Of a DNA stretch of 64,000 nucleotides, positions 8,309 through 17,577 are shown one piece after another (the stretch's first letter is position 1; each line of letters begins with the position of its first letter). The notes below the pieces were generated by a model. The model searched no databases, had not been told where the DNA came from, and saw only the letters and a program-made list of their open reading frames with translations. The stretch spans positions 1 to 64,000 of the forward strand of contig CAZAMF010000001.1 in assembly GCA_964486295.1 (NCBI GenBank), given 5' to 3'. Made by a program: the position numbers and the translations under genes. Source of the stretch: CALBZG01 sp964486295 (lineage in GTDB: Bacteria > Bacillota > Clostridia > Peptostreptococcales > Anaerovoracaceae).

Positions 8309-9853
8309 ATGTTTTTAAAGGAAGAAAACAAGATCTGGATCGCAAAAAGTGGTATACCGATCTATATGTATCCCAAAATGTCTACACGACACGGCCTGAT
8401 AGCGGGTGCTACGGGAACCGGGAAGACGATCACATCCAAAGTGCTGGCCGAAGCCTTCAGCGATATGGGGGTGCCGGTATTTATGGCTGATATAAAGGGC
8501 GACGTTTCCGGACTCGGATTGCAGGGGGAAATGAATGAGAAAATCACTGCACGAGTTGAAAAGCTTGGTGTTACAGGCTTTGCTCCAACGGCATACCCGG
8601 TAAGGTTCTTCGATGTATACGGCAAAAAAGGGATTCCGACCCGGGCTACTATTTCAGAAATGGGACCCGACTTGCTGGCCAGGCTTCTCGAACTGAACGA
8701 TGTTCAATCCGGAGTTCTCAGCATCGTCTTCCGGGTGGCGGATGATAAAGGATTGCTGCTTCTCGACTTGAAGGACCTGCGGGCCATGGTTCAGTATGTG
8801 GGCGATCATGCCACGGAATATACCACAAGATACGGAAATATTGCCGCTCAGAGTATCGGGGCGATCCAAAGATCGCTGCTCAGGCTGGAGGATCAGGGCG
8901 GAGAAATTTTCTTCAGTGAACCCGCACTGGATGTCATGGACTGGTTGGCCCTTGATGAAAAAGGCCGGGGATATATCAATATCCTTCACTGTGTGGAGCT
9001 CTTCCAGGCGCCATTGCTTTATTCCACATTTATGCTATGGATGCTGTCCGAAATCTACGAAAAACTTCCTGAAGTAGGGGATCTGGATAAGCCTAAAATG
9101 GTTTTCTTCTTCGATGAAGCGCATCTGATCTTCAATGACGCGCCAAAAGCGCTGGTGCAGAAGATCGAGCAAGTTGTTAAACTGGTCCGCTCTAAGGGTG
9201 TAGGGATCTATTTCATCACTCAGGTACCTTCTGATATTCCAGACAGTGTCTTGTCCCAGCTTGGCAATAAAGTTCAGCATGCACTGAGAGCTTTTACACC
9301 AAACGAATTGAAAGCGGTCAAGGCTGCTGCTCAGGCATTCAGGGAAAACCCGGCTATTGATACAGAGACAGCGCTTGGGGAACTGGGGACCGGCGAGGGA
9401 CTGGTTTCATTCCTTGGTGAAGACGGGATTCCGGCAATTGTTGAACGGGCATTGATTCTTCCGCCGCAGAGTATGATCGGTGCAATGGACGATCAGACCC
9501 GTGTATATATTAACAGCACAAGCGAGCTCTATACAAAATACAGCACAGAAGTGGACCGGGAATCAGCTTACGAATTACTGGTTACAGCGGCCGGGCGGGG
9601 AACCGTAGAGCCGGCGACGGAGCAGCCTAAACCGATGACCCAGGAAGAGATCGATGCACAGATAGAGGCAAAAGCCAAGGAACTCGCCCGGGAATATGCG
9701 GATGAAAAGGACGAAAAAACAAAGACAAAGTCACGAAAAACCTATTCAAATAAGAGCACCATTGAGAGAACCATTGATTCGGCATTAACCACGGTGGGCC
9801 GCGAAGTGGGCCGCCAACTGATCAGGGGATTGCTTGGTAATCTTAGAAGGTAA
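8309..9853 (+). CDS. HerA-like ATPase (DUF853 / YjgR family)
   Basis: A 514-residue cytoplasmic P-loop ATPase. Walker A is GATGTGKT at 33-40 and Walker B is in MVFFFDEAHLIF near 263-274, both typical of the HerA/FtsK clade. The DUF853 family is widespread but its cellular role is not established; a DNA-linked motor function is inferred only from the fold. The C-terminus (about 430-500) is a charged, probably coiled region rich in Lys and Glu. The ATG at 8309 follows GGAAAGAGAGGCTGAAAC. The gene stands alone between a strong promoter (8221) and a terminator (9860-9890). Confidence 0.85.
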   Translation: MFLKEENKIWIAKSGIPIYMYPKMSTRHGLIAGATGTGKTITSKVLAEAFSDMGVPVFMADIKGDVSGLGLQGEMNEKITARVEKLGVTGFAPTAYPVRFFDVYGKKGIPTRATISEMGPDLLARLLELNDVQSGVLSIVFRVADDKGLLLLDLKDLRAMVQYVGDHATEYTTRYGNIAAQSIGAIQRSLLRLEDQGGEIFFSEPALDVMDWLALDEKGRGYINILHCVELFQAPLLYSTFMLWMLSEIYEKLPEVGDLDKPKMVFFFDEAHLIFNDAPKALVQKIEQVVKLVRSKGVGIYFITQVPSDIPDSVLSQLGNKVQHALRAFTPNELKAVKAAAQAFRENPAIDTETALGELGTGEGLVSFLGEDGIPAIVERALILPPQSMIGAMDDQTRVYINSTSELYTKYSTEVDRESAYELLVTAAGRGTVEPATEQPKPMTQEEIDAQIEAKAKELAREYADEKDEKTKTKSRKTYSNKSTIERTIDSALTTVGREVGRQLIRGLLGNLRR

Positions 9854-9859
9854 AGATCG

Positions 9860-9890
9860 GGTTGCATTAGTCAAATAATGCAACCTTTTT
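9860..9890 (+). terminator. Rho-independent terminator after the HerA-like gene
   Basis: Hairpin with arms GGTTGCATTA and TAATGCAACC, loop GTCAAA, followed by five T residues. Confidence 0.85.
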
Positions 9891-9970
9891 AATAATTTGA
9901 GTTTTCAAAATCTTATAAATAGTGTTATAATCAATTGTCGTTCTATTTTGTGATCAGGGAAAAGGGAAAA

Positions 9971-10393
9971 ATGACTGTAGAGCTTCGTCATACCATTACA
10001 CCGGAAGATTATAACCTTCTGCGAAAAGCCGTCGGTTGGTCCCCTTTGGAATTCCGGCAAGCGGAAAAGGGCCTTCTGAATACCTATTATCTGGTAGCGG
10101 CTTATAGTGAAGATGGGATCATCGGCCTGGCCAGACTGATCAGCGATGGAGGATATATGGCTTTGATCGCAGACGTTATGGTTTCCACTGAATTTCAAGA
10201 CAGGGGCATCGGTAGGATGATCATGGAACATATGATGGACTTCATCCGTGAAAATTTGGCAGATGGGTTGACGGTAATGGTGAATCTGATGTCGGTAAAG
10301 GGTAAAGAAGGCTTTTACAAGCAATTCGGCTTTACAGAACGCCCCAACGAAAAAGACGGTGCGGGCATGCATTTATGGCTAAATCCTTTTTAA
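9971..10393 (+). CDS. GNAT-family N-acetyltransferase
   Basis: A 140-residue acetyltransferase of the GNAT fold. Motif A can be recognised in VMVSTEFQDRGIGRMIME (the acetyl-CoA loop Q-D-R-G-I-G) and motif B in the C-terminal part ending KQFGFTERP. The substrate is not predictable; small amines, amino acids or antibiotics are all possible. Start 9971 was preferred over 9935 because an AAAGGGAAAA ribosome site sits just before it. A TG-extended TATAAT (9926-9931) lies upstream. The gene ends 25 bp before the aminotransferase gene, so they may be co-transcribed. Confidence 0.8.
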   Translation: MTVELRHTITPEDYNLLRKAVGWSPLEFRQAEKGLLNTYYLVAAYSEDGIIGLARLISDGGYMALIADVMVSTEFQDRGIGRMIMEHMMDFIRENLADGLTVMVNLMSVKGKEGFYKQFGFTERPNEKDGAGMHLWLNPF

Positions 10394-10418
10394 ATACTGG
10401 AAAGGCGTATGAAAAGAT

Positions 10419-11765
10419 ATGGTGAATAGAAAGAAACTGAACGAGCAGCTTGCTGTAGAGAGGGCCAATTACAGCGCTGCGCACAAAAAATCTTTAGCAG
10501 CCAGAACGGAAAGAGCAAAGACCCTTTTATATAACGCGCCTATGAACTGGATGCAGCAATGGCCGATGGAATACCCTCTGACATTGGCTCATGGAAAATT
10601 GCACAAGGCTACCGATATTGATGGAAATAGTTATATTGATTTCTGCCTTGGATATAGCTCGGCGTTCCCAGGGCATGCAGTCAGCGAAGTAACAGATGAA
10701 CTGCAGAAAGCCATGGAATCGGGGATGGTCTACACGACTCCTTCGAATTTGGATGCGGATACCGGAAAACTCCTGAAGCAACGCTACGGACAGGAATTCT
10801 GGGGATTTTCCGTTAGTGCTACAGATGCAAATCGATTTGTTATTAAGCTGTGCAGAGAAATTACCGATAGAAAGAAAATTCTGGTCTTCAATGGCTGCTA
10901 TCACGGAACCATTGAGGAAACAACTGTAATCAGGGATAAAGGCAGGACGATTGAAAGAGAAGGCAGCATAGGAACCGGCATTGACACTGCCGAGATGACG
11001 ACGGCTATCGAATTCAACGATGTGAATGCATTGAGACGGGAACTGGCAAAAGAAGATTATGCGTGCCTGCTGATGGAGCCGGTTATGACAAACTGCGGCA
11101 TCATCCATCCGATAGACGGATATCTCGAAAAGGCCAAAATGCTGTGCAGACGATACGGCACGGTATTTGTTGTGGATGAAGCGCATACAATAACTTCGGG
11201 CTTCTCGGGGTATTCAATGGAGCATGAGCTTTATCCGGACGTATTGATTTTGGGGAAATGTCTGGGCGGAGGGTTCCCGGTGGGGGCTTATGGTGTCAAC
11301 TTCAAAATAAAAAGACGTATTGATGACGTCATAAAAATAGAATTCTCAGATACCAGCGGGATCGGTGGAACGATGACGGGAAGTGTGATGGCTATGACAG
11401 GAATCAACGCCGCTTTAAACCATGGTTTGACTGAGGAAAACTTCAACAAAGCGATTGCAAACACGGATATCATTGTCAGCGGTCTTGATGACATCATACA
11501 AAGGTACAAACTGGGATGGTCCATCTCAAGAATCGGTGCACGCTTTGACATCTGGTTCTCGGATACCCCCGGCATTAACGCGGCACAGGCATTCAGAAAT
11601 CATGATAAGGCGTTGTATGAATATTTGTTCACCGGATTAATCAACAAAGGTTATATTATGTCCCCATATTGGAATATATTAGGGAGTGTATCGCCATACT
11701 TGTCCGCTGAAGAATGCAGGGATTTTGTTGAAGCCTTTGACGAAATTGCCAGCAGGATTGTGTAG
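10419..11765 (+). CDS. Class III PLP-dependent aminotransferase (GSA aminomutase-like)
   Basis: A 448-residue fold-type I enzyme. The PLP lysine is K280 in LILGKCLGGGFPVGAYG, and the cofactor-binding aspartate is in VVDEAHT, 25-30 residues before. The closest overall pattern is glutamate-1-semialdehyde 2,1-aminomutase and related class III transaminases, but there are no haem genes nearby, so the reaction is uncertain. The N-terminal region carries about 40 extra residues before the first conserved block. The ribosome site before the ATG is weak. The gene ends 4 bp from the end of the convergent cyclase gene. Confidence 0.78.
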   Translation: MVNRKKLNEQLAVERANYSAAHKKSLAARTERAKTLLYNAPMNWMQQWPMEYPLTLAHGKLHKATDIDGNSYIDFCLGYSSAFPGHAVSEVTDELQKAMESGMVYTTPSNLDADTGKLLKQRYGQEFWGFSVSATDANRFVIKLCREITDRKKILVFNGCYHGTIEETTVIRDKGRTIEREGSIGTGIDTAEMTTAIEFNDVNALRRELAKEDYACLLMEPVMTNCGIIHPIDGYLEKAKMLCRRYGTVFVVDEAHTITSGFSGYSMEHELYPDVLILGKCLGGGFPVGAYGVNFKIKRRIDDVIKIEFSDTSGIGGTMTGSVMAMTGINAALNHGLTEENFNKAIANTDIIVSGLDDIIQRYKLGWSISRIGARFDIWFSDTPGINAAQAFRNHDKALYEYLFTGLINKGYIMSPYWNILGSVSPYLSAEECRDFVEAFDEIASRIV

Positions 11766-11769
11766 CACG

Positions 11770-12903
11770 TCATGAAGCGATTTTTCTATTGCTCTTGTCC
11801 TGGTACATGAGCTGATCCACATGCTTCATGAACTCGTCCGCTTTCATACGGGAATTGTAATCATAAACCTCGTAACCTATACTGAATAGGATCTTATAAG
11901 GAAGGACTCCTGAGTCATTAAAACTTTCAATTTTCCTTCGGATCCTATTAACAGCGGCCTCGAGGTTTTTCTTATCGGAAATATCCATAATGAGATAAAA
12001 CTCATCTCCTCCAAAACGAGCTATAAAATCTCTGGAACGCAGACAACTCTTCAGCAGCGCTGCCGCGGTTTTCAGCGCCGTATCGCCCGCATCGTGACCA
12101 TAAGTGTCATTAATGTTCTTAAAGTTGTCCATGTCCAGCATAACCAGAGAGAAGGCACTATTTTCACTGCTCATTTCCACTTTTTTCATCAATGCATTTT
12201 CCAGCTTCTGGCGGTTATTGATCCCCGTCAGATAATCGGTGTTGATGCTGTTTACCTGTATGTCCAAAAGAATGATCAGCAATGAAAGAACAACGCTGTT
12301 CAGGACAAAAGACACTCCGTATAAATTGGTTTGCAGCAGTACGCCGACGAAAGGCGGAACGCCAAAGAAAGTCAATGAGAAAAAGTATTTTCTATCCAGG
12401 CGTGATCTGTTTTTCAGGAGCAATCCAAAAGTGACCAGCAACAAAACAGCAGAAAAACCGGAACTCAAAAAGTAAAGCGGGCCGCGGTGGTAAATATTAG
12501 CGGCGTCGATTGTATAAAGCCAACCCGTAAACTGGGATATGATCACCACCACCGCATGTAGCAGATTAATCCCCAATAAAGGATAAATGAGCTTCAACGC
12601 TTTCTTTTCATTTCGGTATATTTGAAAATAGACATACATTATCCATATCGAAGGTAAAACCGGGCTAAGAATAAATATCAGGAAATTGCCCAGGTGGTTG
12701 AGAACAGGGAAAATCGTATCCGGATTCCCGTCGAATCTGCCGAAGATGTCGAAAATCAAAAGCAGCATCGTGAGTTGTACCACCAAGATATATAGTCGGT
12801 TTTGCAGTGTGTTCTTTTCAACATTCAAATAGGAATGCACCAGGATGACAGACAAAAGCAGAATGGAAAAGCTATTAATAATGATATTACTTTCCAAGCT
12901 CAT
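11770..12903 (-). CDS. Membrane-bound diguanylate cyclase (7TM-like sensor plus GGDEF)
   Basis: A 377-residue protein. The N-terminal 200 residues hold about seven hydrophobic helices, similar to the histidine-kinase-type 7TM input module. A GGDEF domain follows, with the active-site motif RFGGDEF near 295-301, so it should make c-di-GMP from two GTP. The inhibitory I-site RSRD lies five residues upstream of GGDEF, meaning feedback inhibition by product is expected. The gene is 9 bp downstream of the PAS-GGDEF-HD-GYP gene on the same strand, so synthesis and breakdown enzymes are co-transcribed. A c-di-GMP-II riboswitch is found at 51690 in the same window. Confidence 0.9.
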   Translation of the reverse strand: MSLESNIIINSFSILLLSVILVHSYLNVEKNTLQNRLYILVVQLTMLLLIFDIFGRFDGNPDTIFPVLNHLGNFLIFILSPVLPSIWIMYVYFQIYRNEKKALKLIYPLLGINLLHAVVVIISQFTGWLYTIDAANIYHRGPLYFLSSGFSAVLLLVTFGLLLKNRSRLDRKYFFSLTFFGVPPFVGVLLQTNLYGVSFVLNSVVLSLLIILLDIQVNSINTDYLTGINNRQKLENALMKKVEMSSENSAFSLVMLDMDNFKNINDTYGHDAGDTALKTAAALLKSCLRSRDFIARFGGDEFYLIMDISDKKNLEAAVNRIRRKIESFNDSGVLPYKILFSIGYEVYDYNSRMKADEFMKHVDQLMYQDKSNRKIAS

Positions 12904-12912
12904 CGGATTCCC

Positions 12913-14715
12913 TTATAGGCCCTCCATTTTTATAAAAATTTTCGTTATTTCGGGATCAAATTGGCTCCCGGATCTCAACGCAATTTCAGCGATGGCATCT
13001 TCGGACTTTCTAGCCTTCCTGTACACCCGGTCTTCTGTCATAGCGTCATAGGCATCCGCGATTGCCAGAATTCTTGAAAACAATGGGATTTCGACTCCCT
13101 TCAGACCTTTTGGATATCCGGTCCCATCCCAATTTTCATGATGCGTCAGTATATATTCTGCAATATTTTCAAGATCCGGTGATGATTTTGCTATCCGATA
13201 GCCGATCTCCGGGTGTTTTTTCATCTCTTTCCATTCGACCTGGGTAAGCTCGCCGGGCTTCTTCAATATATGATCATCAATTCCGATCTTTCCGATATCG
13301 TGAAGCATCGCGAACAACTCTAATTCGTCGATACTTTTTTGCGCCAGACCCAGTCTGGCGGCGATTGATTTTGATATACGAGCAAGGCGCTGAGCATGTT
13401 CCTGGGTCTCCTGACTCCGTTCATACAGCGTCGCCATGATGGAAGTCAATAAATTCCCGTGAGAACTGTTTCGGTTGAGCAGTTTTCGTCTTCGCATGTA
13501 CTCCACCGCAGTGGCTAACACCTCTTCGATGTTTTCATTCGCATTTTCTTTAGTATTGTATCCAAAAGAGACGCTGATGTCAAAAGAATGCGATCCCAAG
13601 GTACTATATTTTTGATTGTACGCGGAAAGTTTTTCTTTGATCCGATTCATCAGGCCACCAGCCGTTTCGCGGTTCGTGTCAGGCATAAGAATTGTGAATT
13701 CGTCACCGTCGGTTCTGGCCGGGATATCATACTCGCGGCAGCACTCCCTTATGATTCCGGCTATTGCTTTTATTGCGGCATCTCCTGCCGCATAGCCGAA
13801 GACATCATTAATAAAACGTGTGCCGTCAAGATTGGCAACCAAAAATGATATTGGAAAGCTGGTTGGATCACCATCGGCTTTTTCCATTGCACTGATAAAA
13901 AAGTGGCGTTTGTAAAGACCGGTCATTAAATCATGCCGGCTCAGATATTCTATTTCTTCCTGGCTCGTTTTGATATCGCTGATATCAATAACGATCCCTT
14001 CCAGCGCCTCGGTTTTCCCGCAGTCATCAAAGATTCCCCGACCGATATCAAGCACCCATTTTTTACGGCCGCATGCATCGATTATTTCATATTCAGTTCT
14101 GAAAGCTTGATTTTGGGCGATGGCTTTATCCCACTCTTTGGCTAAAAAATCTTTATAGGAGTCGTGGATCAGATCCGCATAGGACAAATCGCGATTGTCC
14201 AGAAGACTATCCTGAGGATAACCGGTCAGATCGAAACACCCTGTGGAAACATAGTCAAAAGACATATTATTCTTGCCGGAGCATCGGTATGCCATACCCT
14301 GAAGATTTGCCAGCAGCACGGATTTACTCCGTTCGCTTTCCCTGAGCGCCGATTCGGTTCTTTCCAAATCGGTGATATACCGACGCAGGCCGGATTCCAA
14401 TTCGGTCAATGCAAGCCTTTTTGATTTCAGATCTTCATTTCTGACCAGCAGCATACCGAAAGCCAGTAAAGAGAGTGTGGAACATGTGGTTAACAATCCG
14501 GTTTGTAAGGTCAGGTCCCTGCCGAAATTGGCAATGATTTCCATAATTTTTGGGATCAAAAATAAAATCGCAATGGCTGCGATAACGGTTATGATCCAGT
14601 AAATTTTCTCGTTGCTCCGGGTGCCTTCACCGGTATCTTTATACATACCCGCTGTCATCCTTCTTTTTCCATGTTGCTCTATGACCAGTGTACAACCAAT
14701 ACCAACTCTGCGCAA
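12913..14715 (-). CDS. PAS-GGDEF-HD-GYP c-di-GMP phosphodiesterase
   Basis: Up to 600 residues. Two transmembrane helices near the N-terminus (about 40-58 and 70-95) are followed by a coiled linker, a PAS domain (about 125-245), a GGDEF domain (250-410) and an HD-GYP domain (420-600). HD-GYP is intact, with HDIGKIG, HHENWDGTGYP and the following helix AIADAYDAMT, so c-di-GMP hydrolysis is expected. The GGDEF motif is DGDEF (RTDGDEF), which may leave it inactive or GTP-binding only. The start is uncertain: 14715 gives the longest frame, but ATG at 14658 or 14646 (about 19 or 23 residues shorter) lies nearer AAAAAGAAGGATG. Confidence 0.85.
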   Translation of the reverse strand: MRRVGIGCTLVIEQHGKRRMTAGMYKDTGEGTRSNEKIYWIITVIAAIAILFLIPKIMEIIANFGRDLTLQTGLLTTCSTLSLLAFGMLLVRNEDLKSKRLALTELESGLRRYITDLERTESALRESERSKSVLLANLQGMAYRCSGKNNMSFDYVSTGCFDLTGYPQDSLLDNRDLSYADLIHDSYKDFLAKEWDKAIAQNQAFRTEYEIIDACGRKKWVLDIGRGIFDDCGKTEALEGIVIDISDIKTSQEEIEYLSRHDLMTGLYKRHFFISAMEKADGDPTSFPISFLVANLDGTRFINDVFGYAAGDAAIKAIAGIIRECCREYDIPARTDGDEFTILMPDTNRETAGGLMNRIKEKLSAYNQKYSTLGSHSFDISVSFGYNTKENANENIEEVLATAVEYMRRRKLLNRNSSHGNLLTSIMATLYERSQETQEHAQRLARISKSIAARLGLAQKSIDELELFAMLHDIGKIGIDDHILKKPGELTQVEWKEMKKHPEIGYRIAKSSPDLENIAEYILTHHENWDGTGYPKGLKGVEIPLFSRILAIADAYDAMTEDRVYRKARKSEDAIAEIALRSGSQFDPEITKIFIKMEGL

Positions 14716-14732
14716 GGTTAATTCAGCGACAA

Positions 14733-14770
14733 TAAAAAACCCTCCTGCAGCATCAGACTGCAGGAGGGTT
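14733..14770 (-). terminator. Rho-independent terminator of ppdK
   Basis: Read on the minus strand, arms AACCCTCCTGCAG and CTGCAGGAGGGTT surround a 7-nt loop and are followed by TTTTTTATT. It lies just after the ppdK stop. Confidence 0.85.
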
Positions 14771-14783
14771 CCAATGATTGATT

Positions 14784-17414
14784 TTATTTGGACTGATGTT
14801 CACGAACAGCGGCCTGAGCGGCTGCAAGTCTTGCTATCGGCACGCGGAACGGGGAACAGGAAACATAGTGCAATCCGGTCTTGTGGCAGAACTCTACCGA
14901 AGAAGGATCGCCTCCATGCTCGCCGCAAATGCCGAGTTTGATATCAGGGCGGGTTTTACGACCTTTTTCAACAGCCATCTCGATCAGGACACCGACACCG
15001 GCCTGGTCCAAACGGGCAAACGGATCGCTCTCAAGGATCTTTTTATCAAAATAGGTGTTCAGGATCTTACCGACGTCATCTCTGCTGAAACCGAATGTCA
15101 TCTGCGTCAAATCATTGGTTCCGAAGGAGAAGAATTCCGCTTCAGTCGCTATAGCATCTGCTGTAACGCAAGCGCGAGGGATTTCAACCATTGTGCCCAC
15201 CAGATACTTCATCTCAACTCCGGAATCCGTTATGATCTTGTTGGCGACACGGGTCACGATATCCTTGACAAATTTCAGTTCCTTCACTTCTCCCACTAGC
15301 GGAATCATGATTTCCGGAACGATATTCAAGCCGGTTTCCTTTTTCACGTTGATGGCCGCTTCGATGATGCCCCGGGTCTGCATCTCGGCAATTTCCGGAT
15401 AAGTGATTGCAAGTCTGCATCCGCGATGACCCAGCATCGGGTTCTGCTCATGCAGGTCATCGATGATTTGACGGAGCGCGTCTGCTTCGATCTTCATTTC
15501 TTTGGCCAGCTCTATGATTTCAGAATCTTCATGAGGCAGGAATTCGTGTAAAGGCGGATCCAGAAGTCTGATGGTAACAGGACGGTCTTCCATGGCCTTG
15601 AAGATGCCTTCAAAATCAGAACGCTGCATTGGCAGCAATTTATCAAGTGCAACACGTCTTTGCTCCACGGTTTCGGAAACGATCATTTCACGGATCGCCA
15701 TGATACGCTCGCCCTCAAAGAACATATGCTCCGTACGGCATAATCCGATACCTTCCGCTCCGAAAACAACGGCCTGAGCGGCGTCTTTCGGTGTGTCGGC
15801 ATTGGTACGGACTTTCAGCCTGCGAACCTTGTCTGCCCAACCCATGAAACGTCCGAAATCACCGGAGATGTCTGCCGGGATTGTTTTGATCGCTCCCAGA
15901 TAAACATTGCCTGTTCCGCCATCGATGGAAATATAATCGCCTTCTTTTACAGTGATTCCATTTACATGGAACTGTTTGTTCTTTTCATCCATTTTGATCG
16001 CGCCGCATCCGGCTACGCAGCAGGTGCCCATTCCGCGGGCAACGACGGCAGCGTGAGAGGTCATACCGCCGCGGACAGTGAGAATACCTTCCGCTGCGGC
16101 CATTCCTTCGATATCTTCCGGAGAAGTCTCCAGACGGACCAGCACAACCTTCTGGCCTTTTCCGGCCAGCTTCTTAGCATCTTCCGCAGTGAAGCAGACC
16201 ATGCCGCAGGCTGCTCCCGGAGATGCCGGAAGTCCCTGAGCCATTACTTCGGCCTTTTTTAGAGCATCTTTATCAAATTGAGGATGAAGGAGCGTGTCAA
16301 GGTATCTCGGCTCCACCTTCATAATAGCTTCCTCTTCTGTCAGCATACCTTCGTCAACCAGGTCAACAGCAATTTTCAGCGCGGCCTGAGCGGTTCTTTT
16401 ACCGTTTCTGGTCTGGAGCATATAGAGTTTTCTGTTTTCAATCGTGAACTCCATATCCTGCATATCGTGGTAATGATTTTCCAGTTTTTCGGCGATCTCA
16501 GCGAACTGCGCATATACTTCCGGCATGACTTCGCCAAGCTGTGCGATGGTCTGCGGAGTACGGATGCCGGCGACAACGTCTTCACCTTGCGCATTCATCA
16601 GGAATTCGCCGTACAGTCTTTTCTCTCCGGTTGCAGGGTCGCGGGTGAAGGCCACACCAGTTCCGGAGGTGTTGCCCATATTTCCGAATACCATGGACTG
16701 CACATTGACAGCGGTTCCCAGCAGCCCGGATATATCGTTGAGTCTGCGGTAGCTGATGGCTCTAGGGTTGTTCCAGCTGCGGAAGACAGCTTTTACAGCG
16801 CCCATCATCTGATCTTTCGGATCTTCAGGGAAATCCTCGCCGATTTTTTCTTTGTACTCGGCCTTGAACTGTTCGGCAAGCTGTTTTAAATCATCAGCAT
16901 CCAACTCGATATCAAGATGAACGCCTTTTCTTTCCTTCATTTCGTCGATAAGTTCTTCGAAATATTTTTTGCCTACTTCCATAACGACATCTGAATACAT
17001 CTGGATAAAACGGCGATAACTGTCGTATGCGAAACGAGGATTATTTGTATTGCGTGCAACGGTTTCCACTACCTGGTCATTCAGACCGAGGTTAAGAATT
17101 GTATCCATCATGCCCGGCATGGATGCAGCGGCGCCGGAACGTACGGAAACCAGAAGAGGATTCTGGGAATCGCCAAATCTCTTGCCGGTCATTTGCTCAA
17201 GTTTGTCAACATATTCAAATATCTCTTTTTCGATATCTTCGCCGATTTTTTCTCCGTCATCATAATATCGGTGACAGGCCTCTGTAGTAATGATGAAGCC
17301 CGGAGGAACCGGCATGCCCAAATTGGTCATTTCGGCAAGATTCGATCCTTTTCCGCCAAGAAGGCTGCGCATATTGCCATTGCCTTCGGAGAAAAGATAA
17401 ACGTACTTTTGCAT
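14784..17414 (-). CDS. ppdK: Pyruvate, phosphate dikinase
   Basis: An 876-residue enzyme of full family length that interconverts pyruvate, ATP and phosphate with PEP, AMP and pyrophosphate. The N-terminal ATP-grasp nucleotide-binding domain begins with the GGKGSNLAEM block. The central swivelling domain carries the phosphohistidine in GGMTSHAAVVARGMG. The C-terminal PEP/pyruvate barrel includes GICGEHGGDP with the catalytic cysteine. In anaerobic clostridia it commonly serves a pyrophosphate-linked glycolysis, which fits the pyrophosphatase at 29994. ATG 17414 is 8 nt after AAAGGAG; a GTG 9 bases upstream overlaps that site. No regulatory kinase gene is adjacent. Confidence 0.97.
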   Translation of the reverse strand: MQKYVYLFSEGNGNMRSLLGGKGSNLAEMTNLGMPVPPGFIITTEACHRYYDDGEKIGEDIEKEIFEYVDKLEQMTGKRFGDSQNPLLVSVRSGAAASMPGMMDTILNLGLNDQVVETVARNTNNPRFAYDSYRRFIQMYSDVVMEVGKKYFEELIDEMKERKGVHLDIELDADDLKQLAEQFKAEYKEKIGEDFPEDPKDQMMGAVKAVFRSWNNPRAISYRRLNDISGLLGTAVNVQSMVFGNMGNTSGTGVAFTRDPATGEKRLYGEFLMNAQGEDVVAGIRTPQTIAQLGEVMPEVYAQFAEIAEKLENHYHDMQDMEFTIENRKLYMLQTRNGKRTAQAALKIAVDLVDEGMLTEEEAIMKVEPRYLDTLLHPQFDKDALKKAEVMAQGLPASPGAACGMVCFTAEDAKKLAGKGQKVVLVRLETSPEDIEGMAAAEGILTVRGGMTSHAAVVARGMGTCCVAGCGAIKMDEKNKQFHVNGITVKEGDYISIDGGTGNVYLGAIKTIPADISGDFGRFMGWADKVRRLKVRTNADTPKDAAQAVVFGAEGIGLCRTEHMFFEGERIMAIREMIVSETVEQRRVALDKLLPMQRSDFEGIFKAMEDRPVTIRLLDPPLHEFLPHEDSEIIELAKEMKIEADALRQIIDDLHEQNPMLGHRGCRLAITYPEIAEMQTRGIIEAAINVKKETGLNIVPEIMIPLVGEVKELKFVKDIVTRVANKIITDSGVEMKYLVGTMVEIPRACVTADAIATEAEFFSFGTNDLTQMTFGFSRDDVGKILNTYFDKKILESDPFARLDQAGVGVLIEMAVEKGRKTRPDIKLGICGEHGGDPSSVEFCHKTGLHYVSCSPFRVPIARLAAAQAAVREHQSK

Positions 17415-17506
17415 GATTAACACTCCTTTAAATTTTCTTATAAATTCCTATAACTCTTTACTCTCACTTTTATTTTAGTCGCTCGTTGATATATACATTA
17501 AATTAT

Positions 17507-17536
17507 ATTATATCAGAAACGCTGCAACAATATCAA
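17507..17536 (-). promoter_or_regulatory. Promoter of ppdK
   Basis: On the minus strand, TTGATA (17536-17531) and TATAAT (17512-17507) are 18 bp apart. The start codon is about 90 bp downstream. Confidence 0.5.
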
Positions 17537-17577
17537 AAAAATTAAAAGTTTTAATAACTCAATTCAGGCTATAACCG

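Noticed and set aside
10527..11186. Long minus-strand frame (219 codons) opposite the aminotransferase
   Set aside because: Antisense to a clearly conserved enzyme gene with PLP motifs on the plus strand.
16278..16889. Long plus-strand frame (203 codons) opposite ppdK
   Set aside because: Antisense shadow of a certain gene; composition is that of reversed ppdK codons and no start signal was seen.
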